Positions 1 through 8,188 are shown, counted from the stretch's first letter. The stretch is DNA of 64,000 bases from Halostreptopolyspora alba (GCA_003725585.1 RJMB01000021.1:1-64000), one strand, 5' to 3'. The notes: generated from the letters alone by a model not told the origin. Program-made: numbers and translations.

Positions 1-44
1 CCATCACCCATCGTGACCGCGATCGTGGGAATGTCAGTGGTCAT
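1..44 (-). CDS. PdxA-like dehydrogenase, N-terminus only (runs off the window)
   Basis: Only the first 14 codons lie in the window, reading MTTDIPTIAVTMGD followed by a Gly codon. An N-terminal beta strand ending in TMGD is how PdxA (4-hydroxythreonine-4-phosphate dehydrogenase) and the PdxA2 four-carbon-acid dehydrogenases begin. The start is the ATG at 44, preceded by the purine-rich ribosome site GAGGAAAGG about six bases upstream. It points away from the sialidase-like gene at 575. If it is PdxA2-like, its role would be catabolic oxidation of a phosphorylated sugar acid rather than vitamin B6 synthesis. The call rests on a handful of residues and is tentative. Confidence 0.4.
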   Translation of the reverse strand, partial: MTTDIPTIAVTMGD

Positions 45-574
45 ACTCACCCTTTCCTCGGGTTGGTGGGGGTGTGGCGGTTTCCGGTTTCACCAACACC
101 CCGTGCGCGCGGTACGGCCGGTCCGGTGTCGGGCGCGGACACCGGACCACCCAGGCCGTTGAACCGCGCCCAGGAAGACCGTTCCTGCGTTTTGTACGCA
201 AATCCATGGAGGGGGACCAGCGAGCCGCGTGTGTGCCACACCCGCCCCCGACCCACGACGGAGGACGGATTCCGCCGCCACAGACGGGCGACTCACCGCG
301 GAAAGCATACTTTTCCCCTGATGGTGCCGGGAATTGGATCTCCTGCGGAGACTGACACGGAAGCCGACGGCAGAGGCGGCCGTGCTGCCGCACGCGACAC
401 CCCCCATCACTTTCTGCACGAAACAAACTATGACTATTGCGCGAAACGCGCAACAGTGTCAGAGTGACCGAGGTAACACGCCCGCGGCTATCAGTACATC
501 GCCTCTTGAAGCCCCCACCACCCCGCGGAGACCTCACCACCCCTACGACGACGCCACCGGAGGAACGCGAGACC
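45..574. promoter_or_regulatory. Divergent promoter region with hairpin and palindromic operator-like site
   Basis: This 530-bp gap separates the PdxA-like gene from the sialidase-like gene and I see no convincing gene in it. It holds a perfect 11-bp stem (120-130 paired with 138-148, 7-nt loop) in what would be the leader of the minus-strand gene. It also holds a 7-bp inverted repeat with a 3-bp centre, TTGCGCG-AAA-CGCGCAA, at 437-453. The latter looks like a dimeric repressor site (GntR, IclR or LacI style) and sits where a shared regulator of both directions could bind. No regulator gene is visible next to it in this window. Confidence 0.4.
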
Positions 575-1744
575 ATGACCACACTGCCCACCGACGGAAT
601 CGTCCGGGTCTCCGAGGAGGACCCCCACCGCCACGAGGCGTTCCTGCCCGCTCCCACACCACAGGCGCACGCGGCCAACCTGGTGCCGCTCCCCGACGGG
701 GAGCTGGGCTGCGCCTGGTTCGGCGGAACCCAGGAGGGCCTCTCCGACATCAACGTGTGGTTCTCCCGAATCGGCGCGGACGGCGCCTGGACCGCACCAA
801 CACAGGTGTCCTCGGATCCCGACCGCTCCGAGCAGAACCCGGTGCTGTTCCCGACCCCCGGCGGAGAACTCTGGTTGCTCTACACGGCGCAGTACGCCGG
901 GAACCAGGACACGGCCGAAGTGCGGTTGCGCGTGTCCACGGACGCCGGGAGAACCTGGGGACCGGTACGCACCCTCGTTCCCGCCTCGTCCACCGGCGGG
1001 GTCTTCGTCCGGCAGCCCATCGTGGTGCTTCCCTCCGGGCGGTGGCTGCTTCCCGTGTTCCACTGCGTACGCCCCGCCGAGGGCGACTGGCGCGGCGACG
1101 AAGACACCAGCGCGGTCCTCGTCTCCGACGACAACGGGGCCACGTGGACCCACCGTCCCGTCCCGGACAGCACCGGCTGCGTGCACATGAACATCGTCCC
1201 GCTTCGGGACGGCACCCTGCTGGCTCTCTTCCGCCGCCGCCAGGCCGACGTCATCCACCAGAGCCGTTCCACGGACGGTGAGCACTGGAGCGCACCGGTG
1301 CCCACCGACCTCCCGAACAACAACTCATCGATCCAGGCCCGGACGCTCCACGACGGCAGGGTCGCCCTGGTGTTCAACGCCAGCAGTGCCGCGGACGCCA
1401 CTGACCGGCGCGTCTCCCTCTACGACGAGATCGCCGACGACGGCCGGACCTCCACCAACGCCGCCGCACAGGCGCCACCACCGGGTGCCGCGTTCTGGGG
1501 CGCCCCTCGGGCGCCGCTGACACTCGCGCTGTCGTCGGACAAAGGGCGAACATGGCCCGTCCGCCGCGACCTCGAGGTCGGCGACGGCTACTGCATGACC
1601 AACAACTCACGCGACGGCCTGAACCGCGAGCTCTCCTACCCCTCGATCACCCAGACCGCTGACGGGTGGCTCCACATCGCCTTCACCTATTTCCGTCAGG
1701 CCATCAAGTACCTCCGCCTCTCCCCCGACTGGGCCCGCGCCTAA
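575..1744 (+). CDS. Sialidase-like beta-propeller protein (BNR/Asp-box)
   Basis: A 389-residue protein resembling the exo-alpha-sialidase (BNR_2) superfamily. Four Asp-box-like motifs of the form S-x-D-x-G-x-x-W are visible: VSTDAGRTW, VSDDNGATW, SRSTDGEHW and LSSDKGRTW. The family N-terminal signature is also present (CAWFGGTQEG followed by NVWFSR). No signal peptide is seen, so it is probably cytoplasmic and acts on an imported substrate rather than on host glycans. The ATG at 575 has GGAGGAA about nine bases upstream; in-frame codons further upstream lack one. It is followed after 17 bp by the Nramp-like transporter, so the two are likely co-transcribed. The substrate cannot be read from the sequence, and true sialidase activity is not assured. 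Confidence 0.72.
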   Translation: MTTLPTDGIVRVSEEDPHRHEAFLPAPTPQAHAANLVPLPDGELGCAWFGGTQEGLSDINVWFSRIGADGAWTAPTQVSSDPDRSEQNPVLFPTPGGELWLLYTAQYAGNQDTAEVRLRVSTDAGRTWGPVRTLVPASSTGGVFVRQPIVVLPSGRWLLPVFHCVRPAEGDWRGDEDTSAVLVSDDNGATWTHRPVPDSTGCVHMNIVPLRDGTLLALFRRRQADVIHQSRSTDGEHWSAPVPTDLPNNNSSIQARTLHDGRVALVFNASSAADATDRRVSLYDEIADDGRTSTNAAAQAPPPGAAFWGAPRAPLTLALSSDKGRTWPVRRDLEVGDGYCMTNNSRDGLNRELSYPSITQTADGWLHIAFTYFRQAIKYLRLSPDWARA

Positions 1745-1761
1745 CCTCCCCCGGAGCAACC

Positions 1762-3147
1762 ATGCACAACAACTCCAGCAAGAAGACGGACTCGCCCGCT
1801 CCCGTTTCCGCCTCACCGGCCAGCTTCCTCGACTACGTCAAGAGCATGGGTCCGGGGATCGTCGTAGTTATGTCGTGGCTGGGCACCGGCGACTTCATCA
1901 GCGCCTCGGTGTCGGGGGCCAACTACGGCTACGCGCTGCTGTGGACACTCCTGATCGCGGTTCTGTCGCGGTACTTCATCGTCTCCGCCATCTCGAAGTA
2001 CCAGCTGTGCAACTCCGTGGGAGACGTGACGATCCTGGACGGGTTCAGGCGGATCTGGCGGGGGTTCCCGATCTACCTCGGGATCACCACCTGCATGCTC
2101 GGGTTCGTCTACTGTTCCTTCCTCCTCCTCGCAGCGGGCACGGCCCTCAGCCAACTGCTCAACGCGTTCCTGCCCCTCGGCCAGTGGGGAACCCCCACCG
2201 GAGCCGTCGTCACCCTCCTCCTGGCCTTCTGGGTCGTCACCCGACGCAACCAGCACTTCCGTTGGTTGGAGGTCGTCGCCCAGATCACCATGGCGGTGCT
2301 CGTTCTGAGTTTCCTCACCGCGCTCGTCGGTACCGGGGTGGACCTCGGGGGACTCCTCGGTGGCCTGGCGTTCAAGCTTCCCCCGGGGGAAGCCGGCTAC
2401 ATCACCGCCGTCAGCACAGCGGTCGGCCTGATCGGCGCCGTGGGCGGGTCGGCGGCCAACCTGCTCTACCCCTACCTCATCCACGAGAAGGGGTGGCACG
2501 GCCCGGAACACCGCAAGCTCCAGCGCATCGACCTGCTTTTCGGCACCTCGGTGATGTTCGGGCTCGTCCTGGCCGTGTGGGTGGTCGCCGCGGAAACACT
2601 GCACGCCAGCGGTGGCAGCATCACCTCCGAGCAGGGCCTCGCCACCATGATGGAGGAGGCCATCGGCCCGGCGGGTCCCCACATCATGTGGTGCGCGATC
2701 TTCTTCACGGTGTTCAACAACATCGTGACCCAGCCCCGTGTCTTCGTTCGGATGCTCATCGAGGGGATCTACATGTCCCGTCCCGAACGGGAGCGGCGGA
2801 TCAGGCACGCCCACCAGGACTCCGTCACCTCACCGAAGGAGACCTTCACTCGTGACCCGCTCTTCTGGGCGATCCTCATCCCGGTCATGGCGGTCCCGGT
2901 GCTGTTCTCCCTGCCCGCGATGCCGGGAATGGTGGTGATCACCCTGCTGGGGAACTCGTTCAACGTCCTGACCGTGCCCGCCATCATCGTCGGCCTGATC
3001 GCCATGACCTCGCGACGCGACCTCATGCTGCGGCCCTATGTCAACCGCTGGTGGGAGACCGCGATCCTCGTCGCGATCGGCGCTGTGGGCCTGTGGGCGA
3101 CCTACGAGCTCATCGGAAGCGTCGTCGGCACCGTCACCGGGGCGTGA
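1762..3147 (+). CDS. Nramp-superfamily transporter with non-canonical substrate site
   Basis: A 461-residue polytopic membrane protein of the Nramp (SLC11) fold, with about eleven hydrophobic segments. The first helix (MGPGIVVVMSWLGTGDFISAS) aligns with the Nramp helix-1 region, but the metal-binding DPGN is replaced by GTGD. The helix-6 segment (GLIGAVGGSAANLLYPYL) lacks the MPH motif. Both metal-coordinating elements are therefore changed, and transport of something other than Mn2+/Fe2+ is likely. It starts 17 bp after the sialidase-like gene with GGAG upstream of ATG 1762. It is followed by a strong hairpin terminator. The context suggests it imports, or balances an ion for, the substrate of the neighbouring catabolic genes; this is inference. 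Confidence 0.75.
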   Translation: MHNNSSKKTDSPAPVSASPASFLDYVKSMGPGIVVVMSWLGTGDFISASVSGANYGYALLWTLLIAVLSRYFIVSAISKYQLCNSVGDVTILDGFRRIWRGFPIYLGITTCMLGFVYCSFLLLAAGTALSQLLNAFLPLGQWGTPTGAVVTLLLAFWVVTRRNQHFRWLEVVAQITMAVLVLSFLTALVGTGVDLGGLLGGLAFKLPPGEAGYITAVSTAVGLIGAVGGSAANLLYPYLIHEKGWHGPEHRKLQRIDLLFGTSVMFGLVLAVWVVAAETLHASGGSITSEQGLATMMEEAIGPAGPHIMWCAIFFTVFNNIVTQPRVFVRMLIEGIYMSRPERERRIRHAHQDSVTSPKETFTRDPLFWAILIPVMAVPVLFSLPAMPGMVVITLLGNSFNVLTVPAIIVGLIAMTSRRDLMLRPYVNRWWETAILVAIGAVGLWATYELIGSVVGTVTGA

Positions 3148-3159
3148 CCGGTCGAAGCC

Positions 3160-3220
3160 GCACCCGAGCGAACGGACCCGCCATCCCGGTTCGGGGTGGC
3201 GGGTCCGTTCGCTCGGGTGC
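3160..3220. terminator. Bidirectional intrinsic terminator, 24-bp perfect stem
   Basis: A perfect 24-bp inverted repeat (3160-3183 with 3197-3220) around a 13-nt loop lies between two convergent genes ending at 3147 and 3226. It has no U-tract on either side, as is common for terminators in high-GC actinomycetes. The stem is unusually long and mismatch-free. Confidence 0.85.
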
Positions 3221-3225
3221 GCGTA

Positions 3226-4407
3226 CTATCCGGCCTCGATCCCGGTGAACTCGTTCGGGGCCTCGGGGAGCTCACTCTCCGACCGCACCCGCCCGGACGC
3301 GATGTCCACGGCGTAGAGCATGGTCTTGCCGGGGTCGGTCACGTAGGCTGTGCCGCCCCGGACGAAAAGGGTGGGGCGGGCGTCCTGCCACTCGATGGGC
3401 TCCTCCCACTCGTCGACGACCGGGAAGGAGTCCGTGACCTGGGCGGACTCCATGTCGATCATGTGCAGCTCCCCATCGGTGCCCAGGACCAGTCCCTCGC
3501 CGTCGGGGCCACGCCCCAGAGAACGGAAGCTGTAGCTGGTGCCCAGATCCACCAGTTCGAGGTCCCCGCTCCCGGTGTCGATGACGGACACCTCCTCCGG
3601 GCGCTCCAGCTCCGCGTCGGGATCGGTCTTGTAGTCGCCGAGCACGTGGGGCGACTCCTCGTCGCCGGCCTGGTTGCCGATACGACCGTAGTCGTCGGGG
3701 CTGTCGACCTTGGTGATCTCACCGTCCCGGTAGAGGAGCATCCCGTTCTCGCAGCCGACGGCCACCGTCTCGTCCTCCGCCGGGGCCTCGCCGTGCACAC
3801 CGGGACACTCCTCGGAGCGGGCGATCTCCTCGCCGTCGGCGTCGCGCACCTCGATGCCGGTCCTCTCGTCCTCGTCGCCGAGGGTCGCCACCAGCTCGCC
3901 GTTCTCCAGCTCCACGGCGACGCCGTGGTGGGCGTGCTCGGTACGGTGTGTCTCCGCGTCGGGCAACCCGTCACCGAGTTCGTCGGGGTCGAAGACGGTG
4001 ATCTCGCCAGTGCCGTCGGAGAAGAGGACCGTCTTTCCCGCGTGGTGCACGACGTGGCCGGGTTCGGGCGCCTCGAACTCGTCGTCGCTGAGTTCGGCGC
4101 CCGCGGCGTCGAGGACCCGGAAACCCGAGGATGTGGACACCAGTACGTGTCCGCCGTCGCCGGCCGGGTGGAGCCGGTTGAACCCGTCCAGCGGGATGTC
4201 CTCGGCCACCTCCAGGGTCTGGCCGTCGATCACGAGGAGCCCGCCGTCGTAGGTGGCCACGAGGGCGTCGGTGACCTCCTCGGCGGGCTCCTGGCCCGCG
4301 GAGGCGCCGCCTTCGCTGCCGCACGCGCTCAACGTCAGTCCCACGGCGAGTAGTACCGGGACCGTCGCGTGCCCTCCGAAGAATCGAGGCGTGTTTCTTT
4401 CTGCCAT
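3226..4407 (-). CDS. aztD: AztD-like zinc metallochaperone lipoprotein (paralogue 2)
   Basis: A 393-residue lipoprotein: lipobox LSAC with Cys at residue 29, then a predicted beta-propeller. AztD is an extracytoplasmic chaperone that passes Zn2+ to the binding protein AztC. Visible metal-ligand candidates are PGHVVHHAGK (about 117-125), HRTEHAHHG (154-162) and CPGVHGEA (201-208) with a second Cys at 219. The HGDHxH cluster seen in the other paralogue is absent. The start is ATG 4407 with AGGGAG eight bases upstream; a longer in-frame start at 4443 lacks a better site. It lies 71 bp downstream of aztC and is probably in the same transcript. It ends facing the Nramp-like gene across a strong terminator. 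Confidence 0.75.
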   Translation of the reverse strand: MAERNTPRFFGGHATVPVLLAVGLTLSACGSEGGASAGQEPAEEVTDALVATYDGGLLVIDGQTLEVAEDIPLDGFNRLHPAGDGGHVLVSTSSGFRVLDAAGAELSDDEFEAPEPGHVVHHAGKTVLFSDGTGEITVFDPDELGDGLPDAETHRTEHAHHGVAVELENGELVATLGDEDERTGIEVRDADGEEIARSEECPGVHGEAPAEDETVAVGCENGMLLYRDGEITKVDSPDDYGRIGNQAGDEESPHVLGDYKTDPDAELERPEEVSVIDTGSGDLELVDLGTSYSFRSLGRGPDGEGLVLGTDGELHMIDMESAQVTDSFPVVDEWEEPIEWQDARPTLFVRGGTAYVTDPGKTMLYAVDIASGRVRSESELPEAPNEFTGIEAG

Positions 4408-4478
4408 TTGCCTAACTCCCTGCTTCACGGGGGATCGCGGCACGGCGGCAGCGCGGTGCCGGCCGCCGCCGAGGTGTC

Positions 4479-5420
4479 TCAGTCGTTGGTGAGGCCGTCC
4501 GCGATGGACTCGGTGTTGGAACGGGTCATCTGGAGGTAGGTCGCGCCCCCCTCGCCCTCTTCGGTCAGCGACTCGGAGAACAGCGTGATCACTTCGACCT
4601 CGATGCCGGCTTCCTCGGCCATGGCCTCGGCGAGACGGTCCGGCTGGGAGGAGTCGGCGAAGACCGCGGGAACCCCGGCCTCCTCGACGGCGTCGGCCAG
4701 TGACTTCAGGTCCGAGCTGCTGGGTGCGGCCAGAGTGGTGCCGCTGGGCACGACCGCGCCGATGACCTCGAAGTCGTAGCGCTGCGCGAGGTAGCCGAAC
4801 ACGTGGTGGTTGGTGACCAGGCTGCGACGCTCCGGGGGGATGTCGTCGAAGCGCTCGGCCGTCTCCTCGTGCAGGTCCTCGACCCGGGCGCGGTACTCCC
4901 GGGCGTTGTCGCGGACGCGCTCCTCGGCCACCCCGCCGACCTGTTCGACGACGGCGTCGGCGATGTGGTCGACGGCCTCGGCCATACGCAGCGGGTCGGT
5001 CCAGAAGTGGGGGTCGGACTCGCCCGCGGAGTCTCCAGCCCCGTAGTCGATGGGGTCGACGTTCTCCGCCACGGCGAGGGCGGGGGTGCCCGCCTCCTCC
5101 GCGGCCGTGACGTTGCGCAGGACCTCCTCTTCCAGGCCGAGCCCGTTGTAGACCACCAGCTCGGCCTCCTCCAGACCCGCGGCCTGTTGGGCGGAGATAC
5201 CGAAGGAGTGGGGGTCGGCGTTGGGTTTCATGAGCACCGTGACCTCGGCCTCGTCTCCGACGATGGTGCGGGTGACGTCGCCGAGGATGTTGGTGGTGAC
5301 GACGATGCCGGAGCGGTCACCCTCGAGGGCGGCGCACCCGGTCAACATGGCGGGCGCGGCGGTACACGCGGCGGTCAGCAACGCGGTCGCGGCGCTCCTG
5401 GTGGGGAAGATGGGGGACAT
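4479..5420 (-). CDS. aztC: Zinc ABC transporter substrate-binding protein AztC
   Basis: A 313-residue ZnuA/cluster 9 solute-binding lipoprotein (lipobox MLTGC, Cys at about 29). It binds Zn2+ outside the membrane and delivers it to the AztB permease. The family's ligands can be placed: His71 (NADPHSFG), His138 (SDPHFW), His205/206 (TNHHVFGY) and Asp256 (FADSSQP). There is no long His-rich loop, which fits the Azt type that uses a separate AztD chaperone. ATG 5420 follows a G-rich ribosome site; alternative GTG starts at 5432 and 5429 would overlap the end of the upstream aztD. It lies between two aztD-like genes in a minus-strand operon. Confidence 0.86.
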   Translation of the reverse strand: MSPIFPTRSAATALLTAACTAAPAMLTGCAALEGDRSGIVVTTNILGDVTRTIVGDEAEVTVLMKPNADPHSFGISAQQAAGLEEAELVVYNGLGLEEEVLRNVTAAEEAGTPALAVAENVDPIDYGAGDSAGESDPHFWTDPLRMAEAVDHIADAVVEQVGGVAEERVRDNAREYRARVEDLHEETAERFDDIPPERRSLVTNHHVFGYLAQRYDFEVIGAVVPSGTTLAAPSSSDLKSLADAVEEAGVPAVFADSSQPDRLAEAMAEEAGIEVEVITLFSESLTEEGEGGATYLQMTRSNTESIADGLTND

Positions 5421-5425
5421 GCCGG

Positions 5426-6616
5426 TCACCACCCCGTCTCGACCATGAGATCGGGGCGGAAGTCGAGCTCGAAGGTCCGCGCGACCCGGAGGTCGTCGTT
5501 GTAGTCGATCTCGTGGACCACCCGGCCCACCGGGTCGTTGACGTAGGCGCGGCTGGTGTCGATCCAGACGCGCGGCTTCGGGGCGTCACCGTCCGGGGGC
5601 TCGATCAGCTCGGTCCGCGCGATCTCCTCCCCGGACTCGGGATCGTGGGAGCTCAGGGCACCGTCCTCCCCCAGGACGAGGACGGGCATCCGCTCACCCG
5701 CCGCGCTCACCGCGAGGGCCGGCCCGTCGGTGTCGATGCGGGTCCACGCCTCCTCCGCGATGTCGAGCACCCATACCTCGCCGTCACTGTTCTCCCCCGC
5801 CAGGACGGGGGTCGTGGGGCGGTGGTCGAGGGAACGCACCGGCTCGGTGTCGTCGGGGTAGGGGACGCGTTCGGCCGAGAACTCGCCGCCGTCCTCGGTC
5901 ACCACGAGTGCGCCGTCGGAACACCCGAACACGGCGCCGCGCCCGGTCGACGCCTGACCCTCGGGGTCGGGGCAGTCCTGGTCGATCCCGGCTTTCGCCT
6001 GGCCTCCCTCCCGGTCGAGCACGCGGACGGCCTCGGCCCCCTCGGCCCCGGCGACCAGCAGCCGCTCACCCAGGGCGAGGGCCGCCGCGCCGTCAACGGA
6101 GGCGACCTCGGTGATCTCACCGTCGTCCTCCAGGGCGCCCCGGTCGAGCACACTGGCGCCGCCGTCGGAGATCAGCGCCGTGATGGCGGAGTCTTTGGCC
6201 ACACGCAGCCCGCCGCCGGCGTCGGTCTGGCCCACCAGGTCGGATTCGGCGCGGTAGTAGTGAGCGTGGTCGCCGTGGTCGACGGTCCAGGTTCCGCTGT
6301 CGAACACGGTGGCGGTGGTGCCGGTGCCGAGGTAGACGAACCGCCCGTCGGTCGTGGCCTCCCGAACCCCGGGCACCTCCCCAACCTCGGACACCTCCTC
6401 GGTCACCGGGTCCAGCATGCGCAGCGCGCCGCTGTCGGTCTCGGCCATGACCAGGCGCCACTGGGGCTCCGCGGTCTCCTCGGCGCCCTCGACGTAGCCG
6501 TGCGGCGTGGCCTCCTCGTTGTCGGCGGTCCGCTCGGCCCCGGCACCGCAACCGGCGAGCAACAGCGCCCCCGCGGTACCGGCGAGCGCGACGCCGTATC
6601 CACCAGCGATCCTCAT
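5426..6616 (-). CDS. aztD: AztD-like zinc metallochaperone lipoprotein (paralogue 1)
   Basis: A 396-residue lipoprotein (lipobox LLAGC, Cys at 23) with the repeat pattern of a beta-propeller and similarity to AztD. The cluster HGDHAHYYRAE (114-124) is a metal-binding candidate. The HHG and CPxxHGE motifs found in paralogue 2 are degenerate here: the second reads CPDPEGQAS at 215-223, although the later Cys (232) remains. The start codon overlaps the stop of aztB (ATGA at 6613-6616), so the two are translationally coupled. Its stop lies six bases before aztC. It probably loads or protects Zn2+ for AztC. Having two divergent AztD copies in one operon is unusual. Confidence 0.75.
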   Translation of the reverse strand: MRIAGGYGVALAGTAGALLLAGCGAGAERTADNEEATPHGYVEGAEETAEPQWRLVMAETDSGALRMLDPVTEEVSEVGEVPGVREATTDGRFVYLGTGTTATVFDSGTWTVDHGDHAHYYRAESDLVGQTDAGGGLRVAKDSAITALISDGGASVLDRGALEDDGEITEVASVDGAAALALGERLLVAGAEGAEAVRVLDREGGQAKAGIDQDCPDPEGQASTGRGAVFGCSDGALVVTEDGGEFSAERVPYPDDTEPVRSLDHRPTTPVLAGENSDGEVWVLDIAEEAWTRIDTDGPALAVSAAGERMPVLVLGEDGALSSHDPESGEEIARTELIEPPDGDAPKPRVWIDTSRAYVNDPVGRVVHEIDYNDDLRVARTFELDFRPDLMVETGW

Positions 6617-7500
6617 GGCGTGTACTCGAACTCCTTTCCGGGGGTTTCGTCCACGGCGACCGGTTCGGCCAGCGGGCGGCGCGTCCACACGTACGCCGCC
6701 CCCGCGGAGACGAAGAAGAGGGCGACCGCGGTCGCGGTGATCGTGGCGCCGGCGGCGGTGCCCGTGTGCCAGGACACGAGCAGCCCGGTGAACGTCGACA
6801 CCGCGCCCAGTGCCGCCGCGCCGAGCATGATCACCGGGATCCGGTGGGCCCACAGCACCATCGCCGCGGCGGGGGCGATCAGCAGGCCGAAGACGAGCAG
6901 CGTGCCCACCACGTGGAAGGAGGCGACGATGGCCAGGGTCACCAGGCCGAGCGAGGCGGTATGGGCGAGACGGGGCCGCAGCCCCAGGGTTTCGGCCTTG
7001 CGGGCGTCGAAGCACAGCGCCACGAACGCGCGGTGGCCCACCAGCGAGATCACCACAGCCGCGGCGAGCGCGCTCGCCAGCGTGACCAGGTCCCGCGGAC
7101 GTACCGCGAGCACGTCGCCGAACAGCAGGGCGGTCAGGTCCACGGCGAACGACCGCGAGTGCGAGACGATGATCACGCCCGCCGACAGCATGCCGACGAA
7201 GAGCAGCCCGATGCTCGTGTCCTGGGACATGCGGGGTGATCGCGCCAGGGCGGTCACCCCGAGCGCCATCGCGGTGGCGCTCAGGGCCGCCCCCAGGAAC
7301 AGGCTTCCTCCCAGCAGCGACGCGAGGGCGACGCCGGGCAGCATCCCGTGCGCCATCGCGTCACCGAGGAACGCCATCCCGCGCAGCACCACCCAGGTAC
7401 CGGCGAGAGCGCAGATGCCCGACACCAGTACGCCCGCGACCAGTGCCCGCGCGACGAAGGAGACCTCGAATGGGGTGAGCAGCCAATCCACACCAAGCAA
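6613..7500 (-). CDS. aztB: Zinc ABC transporter permease AztB
   Basis: A 295-residue permease of the ABC-3 (ZnuB/MntB) family with about eight hydrophobic segments, forming the membrane channel for Zn2+ driven by AztA. The family core is recognisable in GMAFLGDAMAHGMLPGVALA. The longest reading uses TTG at 7500 (LGVDWLL); a GTG at 7491 is the alternative, and neither has a clear ribosome site. The TTG is only eight bases from the Zur-type box, so the mRNA is probably leaderless or nearly so. It heads a minus-strand operon aztB-aztD-aztC-aztD, divergent from aztA. Confidence 0.85.
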   Translation of the reverse strand: MLGVDWLLTPFEVSFVARALVAGVLVSGICALAGTWVVLRGMAFLGDAMAHGMLPGVALASLLGGSLFLGAALSATAMALGVTALARSPRMSQDTSIGLLFVGMLSAGVIIVSHSRSFAVDLTALLFGDVLAVRPRDLVTLASALAAAVVISLVGHRAFVALCFDARKAETLGLRPRLAHTASLGLVTLAIVASFHVVGTLLVFGLLIAPAAAMVLWAHRIPVIMLGAAALGAVSTFTGLLVSWHTGTAAGATITATAVALFFVSAGAAYVWTRRPLAEPVAVDETPGKEFEYTP

Positions 7501-7507
7501 TATACAA

Positions 7508-7528
7508 TGAAAATCATTATCGTTTTCA
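7508..7528. promoter_or_regulatory. Zur-type zinc operator between aztB and aztA
   Basis: The site begins TGAAAATCATTATCG (7508-7522), close to the actinobacterial Zur consensus TGAnAATCATTnTCA. Its outer arms TGAAAA and TTTTCA are a perfect 6-bp inverted repeat over 21 bp. It is an AT-rich island in GC-rich DNA, eight bases from the aztB start and twelve from the aztA start. One Zn-Zur dimer here could silence both directions when zinc is sufficient. The zur gene itself is not in the window. Confidence 0.82.
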
Positions 7529-7539
7529 ATAGGGGGAAC

Positions 7540-8184
7540 ATGGCCCGCCCCACACCGGTCGCCGTGCGACTCCGCGGAGTCCGCGCCACCTACGGACCCA
7601 CCACCGCGCTACGGGAGGTCGACGCCGACATTCCCGCCCACCGCGTCACCGCGGTCGTCGGCCCGAACGGCTCCGGCAAGTCGACCCTGCTGGGCGTCAT
7701 CGCCGGGGTACACACCCCCGCATCAGGCACGGTGGAGCGCGCGCACGTCGAGCGACCCGCCCTCGTGGTCCAGCGCAGCGCCGTCCCGGACACGCTCCCC
7801 ATCACCGTGCGCGACACGGTCACCATGGGACGCTGGGTCCACCGGGGGCTACGCCCCCGGCTCTCGGCCGCCGACCGGGCCATCACCGAGGAGTGCATGC
7901 GGCATCTCGGCATCACCGGCCTGGCCTCGCGCCCGCTCGGCTCTCTGTCCGGCGGTCAACGCCAGCGCGCGCTCCTCGCCCAGGGACTCGCGCAGCGGTC
8001 CGACCTGCTGCTACTGGACGAACCCGCCGCGGGCCTGGACGCGGACGCGCGAACCGCGATCACGGCCCTGCTCGCCGAGGTGAGCGCGAGCGGCGTCACG
8101 GTCGTTCACGCGACGCACGACACGGACGCGGCGTCGCACGCCGACCACCGCATCCACGTCGAACACGGCGTGTGCACGGTGTAG
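7540..8184 (+). CDS. aztA: Zinc ABC transporter ATP-binding protein AztA
   Basis: A 214-residue ABC ATPase that powers AztBC-mediated Zn2+ import. Motifs in order are Walker A GPNGSGKST, Q-loop region VVQRS, signature LSGGQRQRALLAQGLAQ, Walker B LLLLDEPAAGLD and the H-loop HATHD. ATG 7540 is preceded by AGGGGGA two to three bases away, within the likely control region of the Zur-type box. It is divergent from aztB, and its stop is five bases from the stop of the convergent YhhN-like gene. Confidence 0.88.
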   Translation: MARPTPVAVRLRGVRATYGPTTALREVDADIPAHRVTAVVGPNGSGKSTLLGVIAGVHTPASGTVERAHVERPALVVQRSAVPDTLPITVRDTVTMGRWVHRGLRPRLSAADRAITEECMRHLGITGLASRPLGSLSGGQRQRALLAQGLAQRSDLLLLDEPAAGLDADARTAITALLAEVSASGVTVVHATHDTDAASHADHRIHVEHGVCTV

Positions 8185-8188
8185 CTGG

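Noticed and set aside
437-574. Longer N-terminus for the sialidase-like protein (start at 437)
   Set aside because: The extra 46 residues are basic and low in complexity and would run through the operator-like palindrome; ATG 575 has a strong ribosome site.
5513-7510. 665-codon plus-strand frame across aztD and aztB
   Set aside because: It runs antisense to three well-supported zinc genes and has no protein-like features.
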